A DNA stretch of 64,000 nt, from contig NZ_CP096255.1 of assembly GCF_011516635.5 (NCBI RefSeq), positions 8,319,501-8,383,500 on the forward strand, in the 5' to 3' direction. Made by a program: the position numbers and the translations under genes. Within the stretch, counting starts at the first letter, position 1. Each line of letters starts with the position of its first letter. This document shows positions 15,008 through 24,177 of this stretch, one piece after another. The stretch comes from Bradyrhizobium barranii subsp. apii. Lineage in GTDB: Bacteria > Pseudomonadota > Alphaproteobacteria > Rhizobiales > Xanthobacteraceae. Under the pieces are notes generated by a model. That model was not told where the DNA came from. It did not search any database and saw nothing but the letters and a program-made list of their open reading frames with translations.

Positions 15008-15658
15008 TTACGTGTTCTTCAGCGCGACGCGGAATTCGGCTTCGGTCTTGGCCTTGACCTCGTCGAGCGAGACGCCGTCGGCGAGCTCGATCAGCGCCAT
15101 GCCGCCGTCGCCGTGCTTGTCGATGGTGAAGACCGCGAGATCGGTGACGACCATGTCGACCACGCGCTCGCCGGTCAGCGGCAGATTGCACTTCTTCAGC
15201 AGCTTCGAGCCGTCCTTGGCCGAGTGCTCCATCACGACGACGACGCGCTTGACGCCGGCGACGAGATCCATCGCGCCGCCCATGCCCTTGACCATCTTGC
15301 CGGGGATCATCCAGTTGGCGAGATCGCCGTTCTGGGCCACCTGCATGGCGCCAAGGATCGACAGGTCCATGTGGCCGCCGCGGATCATCCCGAAAGAATC
15401 CGCGCTCGAGAAATACGAGGTCGACGGCAGCTCGCTCACGGTCTGCTTGCCGGCATTGATGAGGTCGGCATCCACCTCGTCCTCATAGGGGAACGGGCCC
15501 ATGCCGAGCATGCCGTTCTCGCTCTGGAGGCTGACATCGACGCCGTCGGGGATGAAGTTCGAGACCAGCGTCGGGATGCCGATGCCGAGATTGACGTAGT
15601 AGCCGTCGCGCAGTTCCTTGGCGGCGCGCGCAGCCATCTGTTCACGGGTCCAGGCCAT
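15008..15658 (-). CDS. scoB: 3-oxoacid (succinyl-CoA:acetoacetate) CoA-transferase subunit B
   Basis: Catalytic beta subunit of the enzyme that moves CoA between succinyl-CoA and acetoacetate, used in ketone-body and polyhydroxybutyrate metabolism. The 216-residue protein has the family's nucleophilic glutamate in SLQSENGMLGMG (Glu47), NLGIGIPTLVSN near the N terminus and RGGHMDLSILGAMQV. AGGAG lies 5 nt before ATG 15658. It is 16 nt downstream of scoA. The related AtoA/PcaJ-type transferases share this fold, so the acyl substrate is inferred. Confidence 0.92.
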   Translation of the reverse strand: MAWTREQMAARAAKELRDGYYVNLGIGIPTLVSNFIPDGVDVSLQSENGMLGMGPFPYEDEVDADLINAGKQTVSELPSTSYFSSADSFGMIRGGHMDLSILGAMQVAQNGDLANWMIPGKMVKGMGGAMDLVAGVKRVVVVMEHSAKDGSKLLKKCNLPLTGERVVDMVVTDLAVFTIDKHGDGGMALIELADGVSLDEVKAKTEAEFRVALKNT

Positions 15659-15674
15659 GTAAGTCTCCTGACGC

Positions 15675-16382
15675 TTAAGCGGCGGTGCGCGGGCGGGTGT
15701 TGCGGAATTCGATGCGCTTCTTGGCCGTGCCGACCTCGACGATGCGCTTCACGAAGATGCCGGGCGTGTGGATGTGGTCGGGATTGAGTTCACCGGCCGG
15801 AACCAGATGCTCGACCTCGGCGACCGTGATCTTGGCGGCGGTCGCCATCATCGGATTAAAGTTACGCGCGGTCTTGCGGTAGATGAGGTTGCCGGCGGTG
15901 TCGCCCTTCCAGGCGTGCACGATGGCGAGGTCGGCGAACAGGCCGCGCTCCATCAGGTACTTCTCGCCATCGAACTCCTTCACTTCCTTGCCTTCGGCGA
16001 TCAGCGTGCCGACACCGGTCTTGGTGTAGAAGGCCGGGATACCGGCGCCGCCGGCGCGGATGCGCTCGGCCAGCGTGCCCTGCGGATTGAATTCGAGTTC
16101 CAGCTCGCCGGCCAGGAATTGCTGGGCGAACAGCTTGTTCTCGCCGACATAGGACGAGATCATCTTCTTGATCTGGCGGGTTTCGAGCAGGCGGCTGAGG
16201 CCGATGCCGTCGACGCCGGCATTGTTGGAGACGACCGTCAGGCCCTTGACCCCGGACTCGCGGATCGCGTCCGACAGCTCCTCGGCGATGCCGCAGAGGC
16301 CGAAGCCGCCCGACATGATCATCATATTGTCTTTCAGAACGCCTTCGAGAGCCGACTTGGCGTCGGGATAGACCTTGTTCAT
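15675..16382 (-). CDS. scoA: 3-oxoacid CoA-transferase subunit A
   Basis: Alpha subunit partner of ScoB. The 235-residue protein has the glycine-rich CoA-binding motif MSGGFGLCGIAEELSDAI near residue 22, SNNAGVDGIGLSRLL, and GGAGIPAFYTKTGVGTLIAEG (split here as GGAGIPAFYTK and GVGTLIAEG). I chose ATG 16382, preceded by GAAGG, since family alignment begins at MNKVYPDAKSAL; the frame extends to 16430 without motifs. It is the promoter-proximal gene of scoA-scoB. The 259-bp gap to the divergent AsmA gene should hold both promoters. Confidence 0.92.
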   Translation of the reverse strand: MNKVYPDAKSALEGVLKDNMMIMSGGFGLCGIAEELSDAIRESGVKGLTVVSNNAGVDGIGLSRLLETRQIKKMISSYVGENKLFAQQFLAGELELEFNPQGTLAERIRAGGAGIPAFYTKTGVGTLIAEGKEVKEFDGEKYLMERGLFADLAIVHAWKGDTAGNLIYRKTARNFNPMMATAAKITVAEVEHLVPAGELNPDHIHTPGIFVKRIVEVGTAKKRIEFRNTRPRTAA

Positions 16383-16641
16383 GCAAATAACCTTCGGGTG
16401 AACCTTCGGCTGGCAGGCGTCGCGCCTCATTGGCGGCGATTATTAGGCGAAATCCTCCAAAGCCGTCAATGATACGGGGTTCTCCGTTCCGCCCTCCGGT
16501 GATAGAAGCTGCCCACGCCGTGGGCAGAACCGTCCGCGGCCTTGAAAGCGACAAGAAAACCCATCAAGTTGCGGGGGTTGGGCGTGGGCACGCAGGTTTC
16601 CGGTCCGCCCTTCTGGCTCCCGCGACCAACCCGATCAGGAC

Positions 16642-18543
16642 ATGCCATTGACCATGGCCCAAGGAATGAAGCGCCTCGGGACGCCGATCGCGGCGCTGCT
16701 CGGCCTCGCGCTGATCGCCCTGATCGCGACCTCCTGGCTCATCAACCGCGACGCGCTGCGCAAGGCGGTGGAAACGCAGATCCGCGACGTCACCGGGCTC
16801 GAGCTCAGCGTGGCAGGCAGCAGCGACATTTCGCTGCTGCCGGCGAGCTACATTTCCTTCCATGACGTCGGCCTGAAGGGCGGCGGCACCAGCGATCCCG
16901 CGCTCCATGTCGACGTGCTCACCGCCAATCTCCGGCTGCTGCCGCTGCTGCTGCAGCGGTTCGAGATCGCCGACCTGACCCTGCTGCGGCCGCGCATCCA
17001 TGTCAGCCTGAAGCAGGATGGCGAAAGCAACTGGACGCCCTTCATCCAGACCATTGCGCGCACCATGAAGCCGGGCGCCGAGAACCAGGTGTCGTTCTCC
17101 GAGATCAGGATCCAGGACGGTGTGCTCAATTACGAGGACGCCACCACCCACGCCGCCGAGAAGTTCGAGGACATCGACCTGTCGCTGGCCTGGCCCTCGA
17201 TCTCGCGATCCTTCGCCGCGACCGGACAATTCGACTGGCGCGGCGAGCGCGTCGACGGCTCGATCAGCTTCGCCGATTTCGTCGCCGCCCTCTCCGGCGA
17301 CCGCTCCGGGCTGAAGGCGCGGATCGCCAGCGCCCCGCTCAAGCTTGCCTTCGACGGCAGCGTCGCCAACCGCACCAGCCCGATGATGGAAGGCACGCTC
17401 ACCATCGACAGCCCGTCCTTGCGCAACGCGCTGCGCTGGACCGGTCAGCCGCAGCCCGGCAGCGGCGGCTTCGGCCGCTTTGCGCTGAAGGCGCGCGCCA
17501 ATGTCGTCGGCGCCTCGATCGCGCTCACCAACGTCAATGTCGAGCTCGACGGCAACACCGCCGAGGGCGTGATGACCTACGCCAATAACGGCCGGCAGAC
17601 GCTGCAAGCGACGCTTGCCGCCGACGCGCTCGACTTCACACCCTATATCTCGACCTTCCGCCTGCTCGCCAGCGGCGCCCGCGACTGGAACAGGCAGCTG
17701 TTCGATCTCAACGGGCTTCCGACCACCGACCTCGACATGCGCCTGTCGGCAGCAAGGCTGACAGTCGGGACGTCGAAGCTCGGCCGCACCGCGATCGGCG
17801 CCAATCTGCGCAACGGCACGCTGGCGCTCTCGGTCGGCGAAGCTCAGGTCTATGGCGGCATCGCCAAGGGCTCGTTCGGGATCGCGCGCTCCGACACCGT
17901 CGCCGACGTCAAGGCGCAATTCCAGTTCACCGATGTCGATCTCCAGGCCTGCGCCTCCGAATTGTTCGGCCTCAACAAGCTGTCCGGCCGCGGCAACATC
18001 AACGTCTCGCTGCTGGCCTCCGGCTCCAGCCCGTTCGGCCTCGTGCAGTCGCTCGACGGCACTGCCACCGTGACCGGGCACGACGGTGCGATCTCGGGCT
18101 TCAACGCCGAGCAGCTCCTGAAGCGGCTGGAGCGGCGGCCGCTGTCGGGTGGCGGCAATTTCCGCAACGGCTCGACCCCTTATGACACCCTCACCGTCGC
18201 GGTGAAATTCTCCGATGGGATCGCCACCGCCGAGGACATCCGCATCGAGGGGCCGGCTGCGAAGATCACGCTGACGGGCACTGCCTCGGTGCCGACGCGC
18301 GAATACGACATGAAGGGCGTGGCGAGCCTCAACACGACGTCCGGCTTTCAGTTGCCCTTCATGGTGCAGGGTCCCTGGGACGATCCGCTGATCTTCCCCG
18401 ACCCCGAAAGCCTGATCCGCCAGTCGCCTGCGGCGTCCCCCTTCCTGGACCTCCTGAAGCGGCGCATCACCGGCGAGAAGCACCCTGCGCCGACAGATTC
18501 GCCGACGGCCGAGAACGCCAAGGAAAACGCGAAGTCGAATTAG
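16642..18543 (+). CDS. AsmA family protein
   Basis: Large envelope protein of the AsmA family, which includes inner-membrane-anchored proteins implicated in lipid transport and outer-membrane assembly. The 633-residue protein has one N-terminal anchor (about 13-35, PIAALLGLALIALIATSWLI), then the AsmA opening RDALRKAVETQIRDVTGLEL, and a C-terminal AsmA domain with ASGSSPFGLVQSLDGTATVT. The tail is charged and probably disordered. AGGA lies 4 nt before ATG 16642. It is monocistronic as far as can be seen. Confidence 0.88.
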   Translation: MPLTMAQGMKRLGTPIAALLGLALIALIATSWLINRDALRKAVETQIRDVTGLELSVAGSSDISLLPASYISFHDVGLKGGGTSDPALHVDVLTANLRLLPLLLQRFEIADLTLLRPRIHVSLKQDGESNWTPFIQTIARTMKPGAENQVSFSEIRIQDGVLNYEDATTHAAEKFEDIDLSLAWPSISRSFAATGQFDWRGERVDGSISFADFVAALSGDRSGLKARIASAPLKLAFDGSVANRTSPMMEGTLTIDSPSLRNALRWTGQPQPGSGGFGRFALKARANVVGASIALTNVNVELDGNTAEGVMTYANNGRQTLQATLAADALDFTPYISTFRLLASGARDWNRQLFDLNGLPTTDLDMRLSAARLTVGTSKLGRTAIGANLRNGTLALSVGEAQVYGGIAKGSFGIARSDTVADVKAQFQFTDVDLQACASELFGLNKLSGRGNINVSLLASGSSPFGLVQSLDGTATVTGHDGAISGFNAEQLLKRLERRPLSGGGNFRNGSTPYDTLTVAVKFSDGIATAEDIRIEGPAAKITLTGTASVPTREYDMKGVASLNTTSGFQLPFMVQGPWDDPLIFPDPESLIRQSPAASPFLDLLKRRITGEKHPAPTDSPTAENAKENAKSN

Positions 18544-18637
18544 CCCGGAGCGGATCGGCTACGCGGGACGTCTCCACCAAAGCATGAGAAGCGTCCGTAT
18601 TTCGCCACGATGATTTCATACCTGAGGTTGAGGCAGG

Positions 18638-20554
18638 ATGAGACATCGCCCAATGGGAAGTTTTGGAAGATGCCGGGTGGCCGCGATCGTCGCGGCTCTC
18701 GCCTTCACGACCATGGTGAACGCGCAGAACGTTTCGCAGCCGAACGCCGGTGATCGGCCCCCCGCTCCACTCCTGCCCGCCGGGAAAGTCATTTTCGACG
18801 CCGCTGTGGCTCGTGCGAACCAAGGCACGAATGGCTTCGGCTCACCCCCTTCGTTTCCACTGCCCTCGTGCGGATTCCCTCACGGCCTGTGCGGCGCGGT
18901 GAACCGCGACGGTACGCTTGCGGTGCCGCCCGAATATGATTGGGTCGATACCTTCCATGAAGGCCGCGCGCTGGTGCGATCGAACGGCCGCTACGGCTAT
19001 GTCGACACAAGCGGTCGCGTGATCGCAAAGCCGCAATATCCGATCGCAGATCGCTTCTCTCGCGGATTTGCGCAGATCGACGTCGGCGGACGGTCCGGCC
19101 TGATCGACTTGGACGGTAAGACGGCGCTTGAGCCCAAGTTCGGCTACGTCGTTCCCTTCACCGAGAGGGTCTTCTTTGCCACCGAGAGACGGACCACATC
19201 GGAAGGCATTGCGGGCACGGAGCAATTCATCCACGGGATTTTTGAACTGTTCGGCGCGATCGCAGACAGCAGGACGATCGCGGCGGCAGGCAAATGGGGT
19301 CTCGTGGACCGCTCCGGCGCCTGGCTTGTTCCGCCCTCTCTCGACGCGATCCTGCCGTATGACACCGACAGTTCAGCGCTCATGCTGGCAAGGGTCGAAT
19401 CCGGATGGGGCGCGATACGTCCCGACGGGAGCTGGGAGCTCGAACCAAAATTCCAGCATCTTGGTTCGTTCGTCGACGGGATGGCCTCCGCAAAGATCAA
19501 TGACCGCTGGGGTTTCATCGATCGCTCGGGACGCTTCAAGATCGAGCCAAAATTTGAGAGCGTCCATCAATTTTCACGCGACGCCAGATTTACGCCTGCC
19601 CGCCTGAAGGGGAGATCGGGCCTGATAAATCGTTCCGGCGAATGGGTCGTCCAGCCCCAGTACGAGAGCATATTTTTGAAGGAGACCACGAAAGGGTCCT
19701 GGGACATTCAGAACGAGAAGAAGCACGGCCTTCTCGATGAAGACGCCAAGGTCGTTGTCCCGCCCTCGTTCGACCTTGCATTCGGACGATGCGCCAACGG
19801 GCGTATTGTCGGTGAGATCGACAAGAAGCCGCGGATTCTCGACGAGGATGGTAGGCCGATCGAACCGCAGGAAGGTGAGCTATCAAGGCCCGTGACCTGC
19901 GACGGACCTTATATCCTCAAGATCGGCGATAAATTTGCCTATGCGTCAGCCGATCTCACGCCGATGACGTCGCAGCGGTTTGATCGTGCCGGCCCCTTCT
20001 ACAACTCTCTTGCCGTCGCCGGTCTTGGTAACAAGTTCGGATTATTGCGAGCTGATGCCACCTGGGCCGTCGAGCCCATTTTCGACGCGATCTCGCCCGG
20101 ATTGCCGAACGGTTCGGTTCTGGCGCGAGCGGGTGACAGGAACGGCATCATCGATGCCTCGACTGGTGCGTGGATCACCACGCAGCGTTTTGAACGCATC
20201 TGCCACATCCGCCCTGATATGGCCATGGCATTCGAGGATGGCAGACGCGGCATCCTCGATGCCCACGGTTCATGGTTGATCAAGCCACGGGATGGGCGGA
20301 TCGGCATTCGGCTCCAGGACGGCCTGGTCCCGGCGCAATCGGGTGAGCGCTGGGGCTTTGCCGACGTGGAGGGGACGCTGGCAATCGAGGCAAGATATGA
20401 CGCGCCCACGTTCTTCGATCGCGGCATCAATTGGGCCAGAACCGGTGAAGCCTGGTGTCCAATCGATCGCAGGGGACAGCCGATCGAAGGCCTTCAATGC
20501 CAGCCGTCGGACCCGCTGAAAAGACAGTTCGGCGTATTTGCGTGTCAGCTCTGA
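18638..20554 (+). CDS. secreted WG-repeat protein
   Basis: A 638-residue exported protein built from WG-type beta repeats. After a signal peptide (RVAAIVAALAFTTMVNAQN) it shows about eleven repeat units with the pattern x-G-(L/F/Y)-(I/V)-(D/N)-x-x-G, for example YGYVDTSGR, SGLIDLDGK, WGLVDRSGAW, WGFIDRSGRF, SGLINRSGEW, RGILDAHGSW and WGFADVEGT. The function of such proteins is unknown; binding or scaffold roles are assumed. Base composition looks slightly more A/T than neighbouring genes, and codon use is less G/C-biased in places, hinting at transfer. GAGG/CAGG lies just before ATG 18638. It stands alone between AsmA and an ABC transporter. Confidence 0.85.
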   Translation: MRHRPMGSFGRCRVAAIVAALAFTTMVNAQNVSQPNAGDRPPAPLLPAGKVIFDAAVARANQGTNGFGSPPSFPLPSCGFPHGLCGAVNRDGTLAVPPEYDWVDTFHEGRALVRSNGRYGYVDTSGRVIAKPQYPIADRFSRGFAQIDVGGRSGLIDLDGKTALEPKFGYVVPFTERVFFATERRTTSEGIAGTEQFIHGIFELFGAIADSRTIAAAGKWGLVDRSGAWLVPPSLDAILPYDTDSSALMLARVESGWGAIRPDGSWELEPKFQHLGSFVDGMASAKINDRWGFIDRSGRFKIEPKFESVHQFSRDARFTPARLKGRSGLINRSGEWVVQPQYESIFLKETTKGSWDIQNEKKHGLLDEDAKVVVPPSFDLAFGRCANGRIVGEIDKKPRILDEDGRPIEPQEGELSRPVTCDGPYILKIGDKFAYASADLTPMTSQRFDRAGPFYNSLAVAGLGNKFGLLRADATWAVEPIFDAISPGLPNGSVLARAGDRNGIIDASTGAWITTQRFERICHIRPDMAMAFEDGRRGILDAHGSWLIKPRDGRIGIRLQDGLVPAQSGERWGFADVEGTLAIEARYDAPTFFDRGINWARTGEAWCPIDRRGQPIEGLQCQPSDPLKRQFGVFACQL

Positions 20555-20698
20555 GGCCCTGAGCCCCTCATGCGAATTGATCCGGCCGAATTGATGCGGC
20601 GATTGGATCGATGCGCGGATTAAGCATCTCCGCTGGCCCGACACCCCACGACCTATGTCTGACAAGATGCCGCTAGATCGGCTGACGGCCATGCGCTA

Positions 20699-20725
20699 GT
20701 GTTTTATACGACCGGTTAAAAACAC
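20699..20725. promoter_or_regulatory. inverted repeat upstream of ABC transporter operon
   Basis: GTGTTTT (20699-20705) and AAAACAC (20719-20725) are inverted around a 13-nt spacer, 23 nt before the binding-protein start. The position fits an operator in or near the promoter. The protein that would bind is unknown. Confidence 0.35.
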
Positions 20726-20747
20726 CGGCCGTTTGAGGGAGAAAAAC

Positions 20748-22133
20748 GTGAGATCCAAGGTTATTGGCGCAGTTTCATTGGCGGTCGCTGCGGTTGGGCT
20801 TTTTGCGGCCACTGCACCCGCCTTTGCGCAGCAGAAAACGATCACGGTCTGGTGGGGCAAGGGCTTCTATCGGTCCGAAGACGACGCGCTGATCGAGACG
20901 ATCAAGAAGTTCGAAGCCAAGACCGGCATCAAGGTCGAATTGTCGCAGTACGCGATCCAGGACATGATTCCGAAGACGGTGGCCGCGCTCGATGCCGGCA
21001 CCGTGCCCGATGTCGCCTATTCCGATTCCTACGACGTGCAGGCGCAGGGCAAGTGGGCCTATGAGGGCAAGCTCGAGGACCTCACGGACGTCATGGAGCC
21101 GATCAAGGGCCGGTTCGTGCAGAACACGCTGGACGCGTCGATCCTCTATAACGACGTCACCAAGAAGAAGGCCTATTACGGCTTCCCGCTGAAGCAGCAG
21201 AGCATGCATGTCGAGATCTGGAACGACATGCTGGAGAAGGCCGGCTTCAAGCTGAGCGACATCCCGACCGACTGGGCGGGCTACTGGACGTTCTGGTGCG
21301 ACAAGGTGCAGCCGGGTATCCGTAAAGCCACCGGCCAGCGCATCTACGGCGTCGGCCAGCCGATGGGCGTTGAATCCACCGACGCCTTCCAGTCGTTCTA
21401 CACCTTCATGGACGCCTACCACGTCAAGCTGGTCGACGACGACGGCAAGCTCCTGGTCGACGATCCCAAGGTGCGCGAGAATCTGATCAGCGCGCTGAAG
21501 GATTACACCGACACCTATATCAAGGGCTGCACGCCGCCCTCTTCCACAACCTGGAAGGACCCCGATAACAACGTCGCCTTCCACAACAAGACCATCGTGA
21601 TGACCCACAACTTCACGATCTCGATCGCGGCGAAGTGGTTCGAGGACTCGCAGAACCAGGCGCTCACGCAGGAGCAGCGCGACGCCGGCAAGAAGGCCTA
21701 TGAGCAGGACATCGTCACGGCGTCCTTCCCGAAGGCGCCCGACGGTTCGACCATCCGCTACCGCTCCGACGTCAAGACCGGGCTGGTGTTCACCGCGGCC
21801 AAGAACAAGGCCGAGGCCAAGCAGTTCATCAGCTTCCTGCTCCAGGAAGAAAATGTTCGCCCCTATATCGAGGGCGCGCTCGGCCGCTGGTTCCCGGTGA
21901 CCAAGGAAAGCCAGGCCAGCCCGTTCTGGCAGGCCGACAAGCATCGCAAGGCGGTCTACGCCCAGTTCACCGGCGGCACTGCCGCGTTCGACTTCACCAA
22001 GAACTGGAAGTTCACGATCCTCAACAACGAGAACGTCTGGGCCAAGGCGATGAACCGGGTCGTCAGCGAAAAGGTCCCGGTCGACAAGGCCGTCGACGAG
22101 CTGATCGTCCGCATCAAGCAGGTTGCAGGCTAA
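20748..22133 (+). CDS. ABC transporter carbohydrate-type substrate-binding protein
   Basis: Periplasmic binding protein of family 1 (sugar/polyol/glycerol-phosphate type), 461 residues. The signal peptide is MRSKVIGAVSLAVAAVGLF to AFAQQ. The mature protein shows KTITVWWGKGFYRSEDDAL, a lobe phrase AALDAGTVPDVAYSDSYD, and YGFPLKQQSMHVEIWNDMLEKAGF (cited in part), all family-like. I took GTG 20748, with GAGGGA 7 nt upstream; a TTG at 20733 would be ahead of the ribosome site. The ligand cannot be read from the sequence. Two permease genes follow after paired hairpins; no ATPase gene is adjacent. Confidence 0.9.
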   Translation: MRSKVIGAVSLAVAAVGLFAATAPAFAQQKTITVWWGKGFYRSEDDALIETIKKFEAKTGIKVELSQYAIQDMIPKTVAALDAGTVPDVAYSDSYDVQAQGKWAYEGKLEDLTDVMEPIKGRFVQNTLDASILYNDVTKKKAYYGFPLKQQSMHVEIWNDMLEKAGFKLSDIPTDWAGYWTFWCDKVQPGIRKATGQRIYGVGQPMGVESTDAFQSFYTFMDAYHVKLVDDDGKLLVDDPKVRENLISALKDYTDTYIKGCTPPSSTTWKDPDNNVAFHNKTIVMTHNFTISIAAKWFEDSQNQALTQEQRDAGKKAYEQDIVTASFPKAPDGSTIRYRSDVKTGLVFTAAKNKAEAKQFISFLLQEENVRPYIEGALGRWFPVTKESQASPFWQADKHRKAVYAQFTGGTAAFDFTKNWKFTILNNENVWAKAMNRVVSEKVPVDKAVDELIVRIKQVAG

Positions 22134-22145
22134 ATCTTCTTTCTT

Positions 22146-22205
22146 CCTCTCCCCGCTGGCGCGGGGAGAGGCGAAACGCTAACACCGGCCGCCTCGTGCG
22201 GCCGG
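22146..22205 (+). terminator. paired intercistronic hairpins after the binding-protein gene
   Basis: Two perfect stems lie in tandem. CCTCTCCCCGC (22146-22156) pairs with GCGGGGAGAGG (22161-22171). CCGGCCGC (22185-22192) pairs with GCGGCCGG (22198-22205). Being inside the operon, they probably protect or attenuate, keeping binding-protein message above permease message. The first is another copy of the palindrome at 3734. Confidence 0.65.
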
Positions 22206-22230
22206 AAGTCCTTTCAAAGAGTCCTGAAGA

Positions 22231-23103
22231 ATGGCGATTACGCTCTCTGGCGATCAGTCGATGCCCGCTCCGCCCTTGTCGTCGCGGCTGACCCCGGCGC
22301 AGGTCTGGGGCATCGTGCTGCTCGCGCCCTATCTGCTCGTTTTCCTCGCCTTCGTCGTCTATCCCGTCTGCTACGGGCTGTGGCTGGCGCGGGCCCCGTC
22401 GAATTATGTCGCGCTGTTTCACGATCCGATCTTCGCGCGCGCCGCGGTCAACACGCTGATCTTCCTGGTCATCGGCATCAACATCAAGATGCTGATCGCG
22501 TTGTTCCTGTCCGGCTTCTTCGCGCAGCAGCGCACCTGGATCAAATGGCTCTCGGTGATCTTCATCCTGCCCTGGGCGGTGCCGTCGATCCCGACCATCC
22601 TGTCGGTGCGCTTCATGTTCAATCCCGAATGGGGCGTGGTCAACCACCTCATCTTCTCCCTCACCGGCGATGACGGCCCGAACTGGCTGAACGACCCGAC
22701 CGTGGCGCTGAGCATGGCGATCGGCGTGCACATCTGGAAATCACTGCCGTTCTGGACGCTGATCCTGATCACCGGACGCCTTGCGATCGCGCACGATCTG
22801 TTCGAGGCCGCCGAGGTCGATGGTGCGAGCTGGTGGCAGAAATTCCGCTACATCACCTGGCCGTCGATGCAGACGCTCTACATCACCTGCACACTGCTCT
22901 CGATGATCTGGACGCTCGGCGATTTCAACAGCGTCTATCTGCTCACCGGCGGTGGCCCGGCTGACCTCACGCACGTGCTGGCGACGCTCGGTATCCGCTA
23001 TCTCCGGCTCGACCAGCTCTCGCTCGCGATGGCCTCCATCGTCTGCGCGATGCCGTTCGTCCTGCCGCTCGTGTACTTTATGATGAAACGGTTGTCGCGA
23101 TGA
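22231..23103 (+). CDS. ABC sugar-type permease (MalF-like)
   Basis: Inner-membrane permease of 290 residues with six predicted helices, of the binding-protein-dependent sugar importer type. Near the C-terminal third the EAA loop reads LFEAAEVDGASWWQKFRYITWP, the contact site for an ATPase subunit. The start ATG 22231 is followed by a short polar segment before helix 1 (VWGIVLLAPYLLVFLAF). It overlaps the next permease by 4 nt (ATGA). The N-terminal periplasmic loop is short compared with MalF itself. Confidence 0.92.
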   Translation: MAITLSGDQSMPAPPLSSRLTPAQVWGIVLLAPYLLVFLAFVVYPVCYGLWLARAPSNYVALFHDPIFARAAVNTLIFLVIGINIKMLIALFLSGFFAQQRTWIKWLSVIFILPWAVPSIPTILSVRFMFNPEWGVVNHLIFSLTGDDGPNWLNDPTVALSMAIGVHIWKSLPFWTLILITGRLAIAHDLFEAAEVDGASWWQKFRYITWPSMQTLYITCTLLSMIWTLGDFNSVYLLTGGGPADLTHVLATLGIRYLRLDQLSLAMASIVCAMPFVLPLVYFMMKRLSR

Positions 23104-23966
23104 AGCTTCCCGGCGTAAGCGAATTTTCCTGGCGCGACGTCGCGATCGAAGCGCGGCTGCTGCTGATCGGTATTCCCGTCTTCCTGTGGACGATGATTCC
23201 GATCTACCACATGTTCCTGTTCGCGATCTCCCCGAAGGAGGACGCGTTCTCGGGCAAGCTGTGGCCGGATCATCCGACGCTCCACAACTTCGAGATAGTG
23301 TTCAAACAGCAGCACTACTTCCTGCGCGACTTCTACATCCAGTTCTGGAACTCGACGGTGATCGCGGTCTCTGTCGGCGTGCTGACGCTGTTCATCGCCA
23401 CTGCCGCGGCGTTCGCGATCTCGCGATTGAAGGTGCCGGGCGGCCGCACCGTGTTGAACCTCGCGCTCTTCACCTATTTCATCCCCGCGGCGTTCCTCGC
23501 CGTGCCGATGTACCGCACCATGGGCAATTACGGCCTGCTCAACAATCACTGGTCGCTGATCCTGGCCATGGTGACGATCGCGAGCCCCTACGCGATCTGG
23601 GTGCTCAAGCAGGCCTCCGACAAGCTGCCGGTCGAGCTGGACGAAGCCGCGGTGATGGACGGCGCCACGACGCTCCAGATCTTCCGCCTGGTCTACCTGC
23701 CGCTGATGATGCCCTCGCTGGTCGCGATCGGCACCTATGCGGTGCTGCTCGCCTGGAACGAATATCTCTATGCGTTCCTGCTGCTGTCCAACGACCGCGA
23801 GATCACCCTCCCCGTCGCGCTCGGCAACTTCCTCGCTGCCGACGATTCGCCCTGGGAGCTGTTGATGACCACCGGCTTCATCTACGCGCTGCCGCCGGCC
23901 GCGGTCTATTACGCCTTCCGCCGCTACATGGTGGGCGGGCTCACGGCAGGCGCGGTGAAGTCCTGA
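23100..23966 (+). CDS. ABC sugar-type permease (MalG-like)
   Basis: Second permease of the importer, 288 residues with six helices. The EAA loop is ELDEAAVMDGATTLQIFRLV, and FAISPKEDAFSGKLWP in the first periplasmic loop is typical of MalG-like proteins. It is translationally coupled to the first permease. No ATP-binding gene follows: a dispersed repeat and an unrelated membrane-protein gene come next. The transporter must therefore borrow an ATPase encoded elsewhere, as is known for MsiK/UgpC-type shared subunits. Confidence 0.92.
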   Translation: MKLPGVSEFSWRDVAIEARLLLIGIPVFLWTMIPIYHMFLFAISPKEDAFSGKLWPDHPTLHNFEIVFKQQHYFLRDFYIQFWNSTVIAVSVGVLTLFIATAAAFAISRLKVPGGRTVLNLALFTYFIPAAFLAVPMYRTMGNYGLLNNHWSLILAMVTIASPYAIWVLKQASDKLPVELDEAAVMDGATTLQIFRLVYLPLMMPSLVAIGTYAVLLAWNEYLYAFLLLSNDREITLPVALGNFLAADDSPWELLMTTGFIYALPPAAVYYAFRRYMVGGLTAGAVKS

Positions 23967-23970
23967 CAAT

Positions 23971-24069
23971 CGAGAGCCTCGTTCCGATGGAATCGGAACG
24001 GGGCTCTCGATTCTTGCTTTGACGCGTTTTCTTTACGCGAACCGGTGTCCACTTCGCTCGAAAACGCTC
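23971..24069. repeat. dispersed intergenic repeat, copy 1
   Basis: The element opens with a hairpin, CGAGAGCC-TCGTTCCGAT / AATCGGAACG-GGGCTCTCG, then a core TTTGACGCGTTTTCTTTACG, CGAACCGGTGTCC and GCTCGAAAACGCTC. Related copies lie at 30242-30347 and 41979-42047. It follows the MalG-like gene and may act as a terminator. Confidence 0.75.
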
Positions 24070-24177
24070 CGGGACGCATCGCGTCGCCGCAAGCAGGGCG
24101 TTCGAGCGACGACGTGGACAATTGCGGGTTGTTCACACCTGCTCTAACCTCGCAGCCCTGTCACGGGGCACGTCACC

